Notes under the pieces: model-generated
Seen by the model: only the letters and a program-made list of their open reading frames with translations
Told to the model about the DNA's origin: nothing
Databases searched by the model: none
In this document: piece by piece, positions 25,801 to 37,131 of the stretch
Layout: every line of letters begins with the position of its first letter
Position numbering within the stretch: the stretch's first letter is position 1
Position numbers and translations under genes: made by a program
Assembly (NCBI GenBank): GCA_947462335.1
Contig: OX381710.1
Location: forward strand, 34,161,204 to 34,225,203
DNA length: 64,000 bases
Source of the DNA: Harmothoe impar
Lineage: Eukaryota > Annelida > Polychaeta > Phyllodocida > Polynoidae
Direction: 5' to 3'

Positions 25801-25949
25801 TTGGTACTCTGGACATGGTTTTACATAACTATTTTACATATAGGATAATAAAAACTTTTGTTTAAAACATGACACTTCACATGGTCCATGTGAGGATATG
25901 ATTAAAGTGAATACTGTTGAAGAAAACACGCTTTCATACCAGTAATACT
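22857..25949. other. Intergenic region between homeobox genes A and C
   Basis: No supported gene. It holds long G- and C-runs (about 22885, 22918, 25410, 25458 and 25596), fragments of the AGGCCAAA MITE family (24137-24210, 24440-24490, 25250-25310), an AGGGC-GCAT repeat (24950-25028) and several TGACGTCA sites. The minus-strand ORFs here are low complexity and come from G-runs. Confidence 0.45.
24700..24835. promoter_or_regulatory. Cluster of CRE-like TGACGTCA sites
   Basis: Perfect palindromic CRE octamers lie at 24714-24721 and 24828-24835, with a half-site GTGACGTCC at about 24700. Another octamer is at 25543-25550. CREB/ATF factors bind this motif in animals. Function here is inferred only; the nearest gene starts are gene A (about 2.7 kb) and gene C (about 7 kb). 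Confidence 0.3.
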
Positions 25950-25955
25950 TTTATT
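25950..25955 (-). terminator. Candidate poly(A) signal of homeobox gene C
   Basis: AATAAA on the minus strand within GTACAATAAAAG, about 1.5 kb beyond the stop of gene C. The context is nearly the same as the candidate signal of gene A. Confidence 0.4.
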
Positions 25956-27469
25956 GTACAAACACTGATTTAGAGATACCAATGTTAAAAGCACCAACGT
26001 AGCAGAAAGATAACATTTAGCCGATCTGACACAAAGGTTAATGAACATACTCAAAACGTATATATTTAGGTGTCGATGGGGGGAGTTGACAAAAATGTGG
26101 CATTACCTTCTTGAATTACAAAACTTACCATGTTTCTATTATATACCCATCTCTAACTTTGATATGTGATATTCTACAATAACAGTTTTTCTGAAGAGGG
26201 TTTGCAAAATAGAAACACGCTATTACATGTATTATATAGGACTTCAAACTGAATTTATGTGGTCCATATAATGTGTGCCGATAGATGCTACATTTTAAAT
26301 AGGAAAAGTAATAGATCTATATCCTCCTATACAATTTCTAATACTAATTTCAACTACCCCCCTATTTGAATCATGGTCCCTGCTTTACGTATCAGCTGAT
26401 TATAATGTGTATCACAGGCCAATTAAAACCAAATGTATTGAACAAAGGGGCTTCATCTTTAAACCTCATTATACGTCTAATATATGGATACTCTTACAGT
26501 ACCGTTATACATATCGTACAAGCTCAAATATATACTGTACAATAAACACTCTCTTTACAGTTTGAGTGGGCACATGGTTGTTTGCATAATACAGATATAC
26601 AAAATGCTCTTCTTAAAATATGAATTAAACATGCGAATCTGAATAGCGATCATAAATATATGGGAGATCTATTTCCTCTATTAAATCTAGTGTAAATTTA
26701 GCTCTGGTCCATAAGTTGACATATTGGGTAGGGGAGGGGGTCGAGGTTTAAGAAAGAAATCTAAGATCCATTTGTTAGACTTGACATTCACGTATAGCAC
26801 CGTAACAATCATCGTAACAGGTAATAATATACTTTATGTATATACAATGTATATCTATATACGTTTGTGATAACATGACTCACATGACCTACAGTATTAA
26901 AGTGTACCTCTCAACATGAAAGCTACACCAGAGGGCATGCCTCTGATAATAATCAGTGATAATGAAGAACACACTGTCAAGGAACGTCTTATCTTTTCTT
27001 AGAAGTAATTAATGGTGGGTAAATCTAAAACCAATGTTGCCCATTGAATATGATCCGTCTTTTTGATGGAATGGGAAACCCATAACGAACATATTTAAGG
27101 TTAAAATTCTTTATAATGCTTTATATGGTAAAAAGACTCTATAGAATAGAACAATCCTAGAAAATACAATTGAAAGTAAAATAACACAAACAAAGAAACG
27201 ATAGTATGATATCTAACTGTGTCATATGAGAGCATGTCTTCTATGATACGATGCACATACATATATGACATACAACGTGTCCACTGTCCATGAATGTCCC
27301 GACGTGGTCTATATTACAATGAGTATCTTCAAGGCGATATGGTATTCGGTACAAATCAGTAGTGGATAGTTCGGCTAACCCTGTAAGGACGGTATGATGG
27401 CTCTGAACGGGTTGATTAATTACGGAGATATACCTTAGTGTCACTGAGATTTTCCACTTGGAAACGCAC

Positions 27470-28897
27470 TCACTCACTGAGATATTCAGTGTCACTGTGA
27501 CTGTCCGCATCATCCCCATCTCTACCATCAACATCTACACCGCTGATGTTGTAGTAGTATGTGAAAGTGCGGTCTGGTTCAGGATCCTCCTCCTGGGTGA
27601 TGGAGAACTCAGAGAAGCTCTCCCCCATGGCCATCCACAGCCTCACCCCATAGGAGGCAGGCTGGGTGTAGCCGCAGCGCCCTGGAGGAGCTGCATGGGG
27701 GAGGTACACATAGTAGGGGGCTTTAGGTGGGCTCAGGTCCCAGGGTGGGGTGGTGCATGGTGGGGACTCAACAGGGTTAGATCCCATGGTTAAGTCTAGA
27801 TGTGGGGTTGGGGCTGGGAGAGGACCTGCATCAAAGCCCAGGTCGTCCTGGTCTAAGTCTGAGTTATACTCGGTGCCTGATGAGGGTTTCTGTAAGGAAG
27901 GACCCTTTGGGGAATGTGAAGAGATCCAGGGGTCATTATGGTGCAGGGTAAAGTGTAGGGAGTGGTGAGGGGATTGTGGTGGTGGCTGAAGGGTCTGGAT
28001 GCTGGGTGGGTACAGGTGGTGGGCAGGGGAAGAGTCTGGGGTAGGGTAGTGGGCACCGTCCGGGTCATGATCCTGGGATGATGGCTTATGGGGAGGCGCT
28101 GGTTTCATTCCCTGGATGCTGGACACATCTTGGGACGTGTAGTGAGGCGTTGGTTTCGTCCCCGGGGCGCTGGACACATCTTGGGACGTGTGGTGAGGCG
28201 TTGGTTTCGTCCCCTGGACGCTGGACACATCTTGGGACGTGTGGTGAGCCGTTGATTTCATCCCCGGGACGCTGAACACATCTGGGGACGTGTGGTGAGG
28301 CGTTGGGTTGATCCCCTGGGTGCTGAACACATCTGGGGACGTGTTGTAGTAGAGTCTGAATTGTGTAGCTGGGGTGCTCTGGTAGGAGGTGCTCGGTGCA
28401 GTTTCAAAAGATGTACCATGTTCATAACTAGGTGCTGAACTCCCAGGGGAGCCATAGTCTTTAAACTGACTCCATCCGAAGCCTTGATATTCAGAACGAT
28501 TAAAACCAGAATCCTGTGTGTAGGTTGGGTGTGGGTATGTGGAATCAGCAGAGCCCATGTTCTTAGTGAACTGTAAGTCATGATTACCCCTGTCTCTGCT
28601 TTGAGTCATGGACAGGTTAACAGCTGAGGCTGGTGAGGTCCAGGTAGACTCATTGTTCATACATGTGTAGTGTGCTGGAGGGGTGGGTGCCCACACGGCG
28701 TGCATACCGGCGATCCAGGGGTTGGGAGGACACTGCATGAAGCCATAGGAGCCACCACTGGGTGTATAATAAGGTCCATAGTAGCCTGAACTTTGGTGGA
28801 ATGGCTGAGGTGTATGGGGCATTGATGGAATGTTGTACCAACTATCTACCTGCTGCCCTCCTAATCCATACTGGTAACCATCACTAGCCTGAGAGGG

Positions 28898-28941
<44 letters not shown>

Positions 28942-31734
28942 GGGTTTGAAGATGTGGAGGAGATGGTTGCTGTGGTGGCATCTCCATTTTTACGACAACA
29001 GAATCTTGTTCTTCCAGCTTACACTTCTGTTTCTTTTTCGGCCGCTTCTGAGTCTTTGACTTGACAGCCGTAATGTCTTTGCCTTTCGCGGTGGGGTTGT
29101 CCCTTTTGGTTTGTTTATAAACTCGCTTCTTTCGCTGTGGCGTCTCTCCTGTGCTTGGTTCTGCATCATCAGGCTTGACCTTTAGTTCCTTCTTTACAAG
29201 TCGACTTCCCTTGGCGATAGCTTTGTGAGCCTCTTTGATTTTGAGGATTTCCTCCTCCTTACCAGCTTTGCGGAGTCGTTTGAAGAGAGATTCTCTCTTC
29301 GCCCTGAAGAAGCACTAAAATGAAAAATTGTAATTTCACTTTAGATTTCTGATGTTTTCTTCAATTATGCAGAGGAGAACTTTTTTCTAAAATATTGTAA
29401 GCATATATAGCACAAACTAACGTTATAAATATTTAGATAGGTCCAGGAATTTGGGGATAGATTCTCACGTTTTAGAACATGTTCATAGCTGAAAGATACT
29501 GTAGAAGACAAATATGCTATACATATTGGTAGGGCTAAATGAATTATGTAAGGGCTAAATGAATTATCAAACATTACAGCCTATACTCACCACGATAACT
29601 TTAGCCGGCAGCTTCAATTCTTTGGCGAGCTGCTCTGTCCTATACAGACTGGGATAGACACTGTCATTGAAGGCCTTCCATAGGGCCTCCTCCTGGTGAG
29701 GGGTGTAGTTGGAGTAGAATCCCCTGCCGGGGGATGTGGGTGGGGTTGAAGAGGTGGAACTACCTCCAGGGTCCCCCAGTCCTAGGGATGTTCCCCTAGG
29801 TGAGTACCTGGATGTCCGGGGCCTCTTCTTCCCCATGATGAGTGTGCAGAGCTCTGGTGAACCGAAGATGTTGGGTCTAGTCAATGTTTCCTTTCCTGGA
29901 TAAAAGAGAAAATATTTGATTTATTATCTCAATCTTTGAAAATATTTGATGATGGTGTGTTATGTAGGGTAATCTACTTAAGTTAAGTCAACTTATGCGA
30001 CCATACAGACATATCAAACTTCTGCTGGGTATATTAAAATTCTGCAAAAACTTCACGCGTTGGTTACCGGTAAATGTTTAATACTGAAACTGACTATTAG
30101 ATACCTATTAGCTCACGTCATACAAGTGGCAGGGGCTGCGGCTTCCTATGGATAATAACACATGATTGGGAGGGAAGGGGTCTCATTTAGTGGATCTTTT
30201 ATGTACTTTTATTGCTCTACTATTGATATTACAACAATATTTTGGGTCAGAATACGTCATTTATTGCCGGCACTATATTGTATCATTTGACTCAAAATAT
30301 CCAGTCGATCTCCCGGCGCAAGTTCCTCAACATATAGTACGTAGGCCCTCAACAGCACGGGTCAAATGCATATGGGCCAGTACCACATACATAATACTTT
30401 AGTGGGGTTTGATCTTGATATCGATGTTCTGTTGAGTAATATATTCAATTAACTCTTTGCATTCATACTCATAGATACCTAGTCATTGCCATTCTCCTCG
30501 TCAGCTGGTCGGTGTATAGATACCCAACTCAGCACACTATTAAAGATGCTTGGGCGGGGGCCTGCGGTTTGGGCATGTGCATTTGATGGCTCTCGGCTAG
30601 GTGTATTCACATATCCAGGTACAGGTTCTGGTATTTAATATTGCGCCCGGTATTCAATATTGCTCAGCATTGGCTCTGAGTCTGAGTGTGACGAGCTCTG
30701 ACAAGCAGCCAGGCACACCGACCGACAGACTCACCGCTGTTCTGCTCACGCCCACCTAGCTCAGGGACTGCACTCTATTATCATATCTACGTTCCCCTCA
30801 GTAATAGACGCTGAAGGAGGTTTGGTACGGGTTTGGTACTTACGCCCACCACAACGGCTGATGTAGCGAACAACTGCTAGACAAATGTCGAAATGAAAGG
30901 ATACAGTATCACATACCTTATAATGTCTTACAATAGTCCAGGCTGTTGGATGTGCACAAACAGTCCAAAGGCCACGGTCACAATAACCACCAACTCGTCA
31001 CATTTAGAGGAACAAGGGGAAAAAGTTGACGCTGTTGGAGCGTCTACGAATGTGCATAATTACCAGCGCCCTCTAGGTGCCTCGACCCGGGCCCCGACCT
31101 CTGCGTGGGAACCACGCGGTGACGCGGCGCGATGCCATCTCGGGGCCAAGCACGACGGGGTCGTGGAAATAAGGCATTTTCTGTTTTACGTGGAGACCGG
31201 GCGTGGAGATTGCTTGCTTAGGACCCGGGCTCAATTGGGACGTAATGCTATTTTCCTCATCCCCCTCCCCCACCTGGAAGTCAGTGTATTCGCTGGAATC
31301 GGACATGAACTAAGGCGTATACCTGGGGGACTGCTGTTGAATAGAGGCGCCGCCAGGGGCGCTGTAGACTGACCGGAAGTCGGGGTGCTGATGGCGTGGG
31401 CGTGCCTGGTAGACAGCAGAGCCCTGAGACTGACGTCTTCCCGCCTGGAGACTCCAGCAGGCTCATACCCCTCACCCTGCCACCCCCTCCACACTCCAGC
31501 AATAGGTCTACAATGTCCGGCATGTCCTACAGCGGGTGATGCATGGGAGACAGGGGTTATTGGTCTGGATGGAGCATACACGTGGTCGCCGTATCCCAAA
31601 GTACCCTCCATGGTTGGCTCCTTGCACCTGTTCAGGTGGTCCATGATGGGGATGGTGGGTAGAAGTGGTGTGAGCATCTGAGTACCTGCTCCTGGGTTGG
31701 GGAGGGGGCTGTCCCTGGTACTGGAGTAGTCCAT
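27470..31734 (-). CDS. Homeobox gene C, divergent homeodomain, three exons
   Basis: Model: 31734-31323, 29895-29591, 29314-27470; 853 aa. If exon 1 is untranslated the start is the ATG at 29836 (696 aa). Splices: CCCAG|GTATAC (phase 1), ATCCAG|GAAAG, GTG|GTGAGT (phase 0), TTTTAG|TGC. Exon 2 carries a basic stretch (GKKRPRTSR) and homeodomain residues up to 46; exon 3 starts at residue 47. F20, Y25, L34, L40, F49 and R53 are kept; position 48 is F and position 51 is A instead of N. After the homeodomain come a Lys/Arg-rich segment, a VKME (SUMO-type) site, a polyglutamine run, five ~20-residue tandem repeats (TSQDVSS.QG.KPTPHH) and the C-terminal motif PHAAPPGRCGYTQPASYGV...RTFTYYYNISGV, then an acidic tail. 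Probably a nuclear regulator. It is the inverted paralogue of gene E. Confidence 0.7.
28095..28355 (-). repeat. 60-bp tandem repeat inside the coding sequence of gene C
   Basis: About five units with a 60-bp period, containing CATCTTGGGACGTGTGGTGA on the plus strand, encode 20-residue repeats of the type (T)S(Q/P)DV(S/F)S.QG.KPTPHH. The period keeps the frame. Gene E has only a single NNPPDFYS-like segment at the equivalent place, so the array probably expanded after the C/E duplication. Confidence 0.8.
28897..28941 (-). repeat. CAA trinucleotide repeat (polyglutamine) in gene C
   Basis: About 15 uninterrupted TTG units on the plus strand encode a pure polyglutamine run on the minus strand. 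Gene E has a short interrupted Q-rich stretch (KQQQQNQQQ) at the same relative place, after its VKQE site. Confidence 0.9.
29896..31322 (-). other. Proposed intron 1 of homeobox gene C
   Basis: The stretch is bounded by the phase-1 donor CCCAG|GTATAC and acceptor ATCCAG|GAAAG. It includes a second good donor on the minus strand (GGGC|GTAAGTACC at about 30844) that could mark an alternative non-coding first exon, so a shorter transcript starting at the 29836 ATG is possible. Confidence 0.4.
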
Positions 31735-32700
31735 AGCGGATGGCTGTTAACAGCTCCTTTACTGATATCGCCTGTATGATTACAGGTAGGCCTAGACCCT
31801 AGATGGGGTTTAGTAAGTGTTAAGGATAATCCGATATGGCTCAGTGATCCTCCTAGAGCCCCGGGCAATTGCTCACCAAGCCCACCAGGCATTGCTCAGA
31901 TCTGCTCGCCCCGCCCACCCGACTACATAACCAATTAGAGACCAGCAATCCCCCGGAGCAATCCTCCACCCTCCACCACCCCTCAGCCAATCCCTGGCCC
32001 TGACCACTACCCCAAACCATCATCTTGCATCCAGGGTGACCCCCCCCCCCCCCGCCCAGCAACTTCTCCCACCATTGCGTTGCCCTTCAGGACCCTGGAT
32101 ATTGTCCTCCAGGTACTTGTACGGTCAGGGCCTTCCCAAATACAACACAGTTGATAAGAGTAGATAAGAAACTGCTGACACAGGCTAGTCAGATGAGGTT
32201 TGATCTGACACCTCTAACATTGATTCCTTTAGGATAGGCCTTACACCATGGATAATTTATTGCTTAGGCCAAAAGAAGAAGGTGTGTTTCCGGTCACCCG
32301 ACCCTACCTAAATAACAGCGGGCCATCAAGCTCTGTGACAGGGTTGACCCTATTTTTTGGACCAAAAAAGTGCTTCCATCTTTTAACACTTTTTCAAAGA
32401 AAAATATGATAGAAATAAACAAATATGGGCACATTTTGTATTAAAGCAACGCTTATTTTGGCAACAATGCTATGGACAAGATTATCTCTATTCTGAAGCT
32501 CTTCAAGGGAAAAATGACCAAAAGGACCTCCACCATAGCCTAAATGCCGGACATAAATGGTATACAATAGAGATGTACCCGGTAAGTTTAGATTGCCCTT
32601 TCGTGAATCATCTTGGGAAAAGCTGGCTAGCCCTACATCTGTCTATACAATTTAGCCCTATACCCTGAGCCACTGAGCACTAATGCGCACCGACTGGGAA
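31735..32700. promoter_or_regulatory. Divergent intergenic region between genes C and E
   Basis: This ~1-kb spacer separates the head-to-head genes C (-) and E (+) and should hold both promoters. It contains a C-run at about 32040-32053 and an AGGCCAAA MITE end at about 32262-32310. No TATA box was identified with confidence. Confidence 0.35.
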
Positions 32701-32708
32701 ACAGTCGA

Positions 32709-32720
32709 CGCGCATGCGTA
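32709..32720 (+). promoter_or_regulatory. NRF1-like site upstream of gene E
   Basis: CGCGCATGCGTA differs from the NRF1 consensus (YGCGCAYGCGCR) at one position. It lies about 150 bp before the donor of the presumed non-coding first exon of gene E (AAG|GTAGGT, exon end 32873), so it is well placed for a promoter. That exon contains a minimal uORF (ATG CAG CAG CCT TGA). Confidence 0.4.
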
Positions 32721-33346
32721 AAGGATCTGCCCCCACAGACGCCAGCATTTGAGACAATAGAAAGATATGCAGCAGCCTTGATCAGGAGCTTCGACGTTAT
32801 TTTTCGCTGGATTTTGGCAATTTAAGGAATCAGGCCCGGGGAGTGGGATACGAAGGATATCTGAATTACCAAGGTAGGTCCACTAGCACGTTTGAATGCG
32901 ATTAACGTGTGCTTGCACCCCTGTTTGCACGAGCTCGCGGGTAGAAAGAAACACCCCTATTTTTGTGATTCTTTAGACATCAGTGTTGAACCCATGGTGG
33001 CGAACTAGTTAGAGGGTGCAGGAATCTGGCGAGCTGCCTACTGCAGATGGGCGATTGTGCATTGGTGAACATGTTGGGAAATGCGGGGGGGGGGGGGGGG
33101 GGATAGTCGTCTAGATCTAGCTATGTGGTGGATCCCTTGAGATCCCTTGGGCCCGGTTTAAGACCCCCCCCCCCCCCCCCCACCCTGGTGAAGACGCCAC
33201 TAAATCATGAATTTTATATTCCTACATGAAAATATGTAAACATGAAACTGCGCATCTAAACATATTAGAGATTCAATGTTAATAAATTGAACACAAAACA
33301 TTATATCTAAACACTTGACAGTGACTACATTTCCTAGACCCCTAAG

Positions 33347-33475
33347 CAGGGGCGGATCCAGGGGGGGGCGCAAGGGGCGCGCAGCCCCCCCCCCCCTATT
33401 TTTTGGTAAATTTTAATTTAGATGGTTCAATACCCCCAATGCTGTAGGTATCCAAAATTCCTGGATCCGCCCCTG
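33347..33475. mobile_element. MITE with CAGGGGCGGATCCAGG ends, copy 2
   Basis: 129 bp bounded by CAGGGGCGGATCCAGG and its reverse complement CCTGGATCCGCCCCTG, flanked on both sides by CTAAG (33342-33346 and 33476-33480), a likely target duplication. It lies in the first intron of gene E, 5' of the coding exons. Confidence 0.8.
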
Positions 33476-33735
33476 CTAAGCACCTTTGAATCTAAGCGCT
33501 TAATTAAGCTAAGCACATGATCTATCTAAAGATGTTGAGGGAAATATTGTGCTTCAATACAAATACGTGGCAACAGTATGTCTAGGATCGTATTTAGAAT
33601 CAAAACACCTTCATTATAATGCAGAAATATTTTTTACAATTTTGACATAATGACTACTTCCCATTGATGAAGACAATTTTCATTGAGCACCAAACCTAAC
33701 TCAACATGTTTCCTCCTTAGGAAAGACCACTGACA

Positions 33736-36700
33736 ATGCGTAAACGGCAGAAGCGTCCTGCACCAAGCAGCCCCTCACCTGCCAAGAAGTGCTCGTGGGG
33801 CTACACACCCGAACAGGAGAAGATGCTGTGGGAGGCGTTTACTGAGAACATCTACCCTAGTAATGTCAGGTATGCGGAACTCGTGGAACAAATTGGTCTA
33901 CCAGAGACAGTGATACAGGTAAGTAACTTTGACACACAAAAATAAACCGGTTGCAAACGATTGTAAACACAAACGTTTTTAGAAAATGTATGTGTTGTTT
34001 TTTTAAATTAGTAGCGCAGCGCATACTGCATGACTACTATACACCGAGAGCCATATTTTTAGTTCCCCCTGAGTCTTATGTGACGGTTAAGGACACCTTG
34101 GACAAATTAAAAAGCTATGTGATAACTTAAAGTTAGACTTTCAACGTTTTCCTAAAGTCCCCAAGGGGACTCTATCCGGTTCCTTGAAATGAATTATAAA
34201 AGCATGATGAGAAAGGAATAAAATGTATTGTTTAATAGAGGAGAAGATGAATAATAGACTGCTGGATTGGCCCCGGCACTAGCCAGATCTTCCCGGGGGG
34301 GGGGACACTCTCCGAGATTTGATGACCATGTGTGAACACGATTTCAAGGGAAAGGGTACCTCTTTGGGCCCTAGGCACGGACCCGCGAGGGCCCTTGATT
34401 AGGGGTGCTCTTCAGGCAATTTTGGATGGAAAGGGGTACATTTTGAGACCATTTGACAATTCATAAGGTAAATTTTGCCCTTTTTTGCTACCATAGTTAT
34501 TGATCACCGATGACGACAGTATTCTATCCTATTTTCTTCCATGTTAAACCGTGATAAGGGTATGTTTTTCATAGTCACCCATGTCTTTTTGCTAAGTTTT
34601 TCCTGAAAAGGGTATCGATTGCTGATTTTCCCCCGTGAATAGGGTCCTCAATTGTGGGTGATGTTCACACATAGTGACTATGGCAAAGACAGGGAGTGGC
34701 ACCCCCTAGGCAGATCTTGCAGCCACCTTTTCTATACAGACAGTCCTATTCCTACTCATAGACGCGTAAGGCCTAAAAAGGTTTGTGTTCCGGTAACATG
34801 GCCAAAAATAAATAGCGTTGGTACGTTGCTTTTTTTTAAACAATCTTTTGTTGTAAAAAAAAATGAAATTTTAGTGGTAAAATCGCCACAAATGTCCAAA
34901 AATCGTTTTAGGCCCAAGAAGCAAATCTTCACTGGGGGCCCAGGGTGCCCACTCCAACTAGATGAAACCATCTGTTGTCATGTATGATAATCCATATAAT
35001 GCGTATTTACAACTGTATAGAAAAGTAGTGTATGAGCCCACTTTAGATCTGATCGGGGCCCAGCCCCCTCTGACCCAACCTTTCACTAATGTGGGAGAGG
35101 TAAGGTTTGTAGATTTTGTGTCATATTTAATATACCGTAGTGGCCTGAATATTCACAGGGGTCTAAAAACATTGCAGGTGTTGAATAAGGCAGAGTAAAT
35201 GAGGGTATTGAAATAACATTTTAGACCATCATTTTTATCCTGAATATGCGTAGGTTTTGTATAAGCATGTGGTTATTGGTACCATCTAAATCTATAAGCG
35301 TCTGTGCCATTATTCAAGCCACTAAGACACTTCTTTTGGAACCCAAACATAGTCAAGCGGCCCTCAGAGGCCTCCTCTATGAATCTGGCGTCATGCCCCC
35401 GTTTTTCTACGCCAGTGCTCCTAGACTCCCAACTTTAGTGTCTACCCAAGCATTAGGCCCCAATAAATGGAAAACTAAACATATTTGATATTCGTGTTCA
35501 CTCAAGCGTCTCCTCCGTTTTTGCAGGCATTTTTTGGAGGAAAGAGAGAGTGCCTTTTCAGACGGCTAGTGCGTGCTGGTCAGGAGGACAAAGTGTTGCA
35601 GATTCAGAAAGCCTACAATGCGCGGGAGAGGAATGCTTATTTCATAAAGCTAGCAAAGCTAGCAAAGCTAGCAAAGCCACACACAAACCGAAGTCGGCGT
35701 TATGCAGACCTAGATGAGAAACTAGACGAGGTGGAGAGGATCGTGAACCAGAAGCTCATGATGCAACATGGGAAGGAGGGACAAGTGAAGCAGGAAAGTT
35801 TTACAGGACAGACACAACAGGATGGGGCGGTGAGTTTGAATGTAGATATGCCACATAATCTACTCCAACAGAAGGAAAAACAGCAACAACAAAACCAGCA
35901 GCAGTCTCCCTGTTTAGGACAGCAGGCCCAGTACTATGGTCATACCCAAGCAAAGCCAGGTAAAGAGTACCAGTATCCACTAGGAGGGCAGCCGGCAGGT
36001 CAATTAGGCAATACACCCTCAATATCATATTCCTCTATTCCAAATCCCACGCTGGGCTACAATGGACCTTATCATTCACCCGCAGGTGCCTCCTATGGGC
36101 CCCCAACTGATTGGACATCTGGAATGAACACAGCGTCGGCAGTTAACCCTCCAGGACATCCCATGAACAGCAACACATGGAATTTACCATCTTATAATAA
36201 CTACAGATTCACTCAGAATATGGGCATTACAGACTGCACCTATCCACCCTTCACCCAAAACCAGGGACCCACTCTCTCTCAGAATTATAGCCAAGGCTTT
36301 AATCAGAAGCAAGTTCAAAATGTTGGAGTGGGTCAGTATCAGGACAACAGGTGCTGGAACCAGTCTGGGAGTTCAGCGCCTATTTATGCCTTGTTTCAAA
36401 CCTCGACCAGTGCCAACATCACCCACCACCAAAGCACCCCAGCCACACACTACCCCAACTATGCCCACAAAACCAACAATCCTCCAGATTTTTACTCGGG
36501 CCCTGCTCACTATCCTACCCCAGACACATCCCCGAGCAGCCATGACCTCTACTTGCCCGAACCCTGGTCTCCTGCAGACCAGCCACCAGACCCGGCACCA
36601 GACCCTCCTCCAAGCAGTAACTGTATGACCAGCGCTGACCAGTCAGCCAAGGGTGTTTGGTCTGGTTCCTCCCAGCAATCAGCTGCAACAAAATCTGACT

Positions 36701-37131
36701 TCTCTAAAGGGAAATCTAGCGACAATTCTTCCTCACATCAAAATCCTAGTGAAAATCCTTCGACTTTGAGAAAGGACATAAACTGGGCATACCAGACCTT
36801 TGATGTGGGTCCTCTCCAAGCACCAACCCCACCTCTGAACACTATCCCATCCACTCCACCTCTCTCTGGCACACACCACCAAGACCTCCCCCATGCAGCT
36901 CCTCCAGGGCGCTGCGGCTACACCCAACCTGCAGCCTATGGAGTGAGCCTGTGGAAGGCCATAGGGGAGAGCTCCTCCACCACCAAGGAGGAGGCTACTC
37001 CAGACCCTTACCGCACTTTTACATACTACCCCAACATCACCGGCGTAGAAAGTAGAGAAAGGAATCCAGTGAGCTCTGTCTCACAGGTACTGGAGGAGGT
37101 AAACACAATGTTGCGTCAGGTTTCTAATTAA
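33736..37131 (+). CDS. Homeobox gene E, divergent homeodomain, two coding exons
   Basis: Model: 33736-33918 and 35527-37131, 595 aa, with a non-coding first exon ending at 32873. Splices: AAG|GTAGGT, CTCCTTAG|GAAAG, CAG|GTAAGT, TTTTTGCAG|GC; the coding intron is phase 0, between homeodomain residues 46 and 47. The N-terminus is basic (MRKRQKRP). The homeodomain keeps L16, F20, Y25, L40, F49, R53; position 48 is F and position 51 is G. Then come a KLAKLAKLAK repeat, a charged stretch and a VKQE (SUMO-type) site. The Gln/Pro/Tyr-rich region is colinear with gene C (QY.LGGQ, GPY.SP.G.SYG, FTQNMG..D.TYP, GSSAP.Y, STPAT, AHYPTPD). The C-terminus has HAAPPGRCGYTQPAAYGV, LWKA.GES and RTFTYY.NITGV. 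Probably a nuclear regulator; DNA-binding mode uncertain. Confidence 0.75.
33919..35526 (+). other. Coding intron of homeobox gene E
   Basis: This GT-AG intron of ~1.6 kb interrupts the homeobox between codons 46 and 47. It contains a hairpin-ended repeat (about 34325-34680; GTGTGAACAC and GTTCACACA ends, AAGGGGTAC motifs) and an AGGCCAAA-family MITE fragment at about 34769-34930. The short plus-strand ORFs in it are not supported as exons. Confidence 0.6.

Noticed and set aside
31073..31306. 77-codon minus-strand ORF (MSDSSEYTDF...) as an extra exon of gene C
   Set aside because: It overlaps the end of the proposed exon 1 in another frame and no compatible acceptor/donor pair was found; left as part of intron 1.
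34652..34987. 111-codon plus-strand ORF as an exon of gene E
   Set aside because: It lies across a MITE fragment in the intron, and inserting it would break the phase-0 junction inside the homeodomain.
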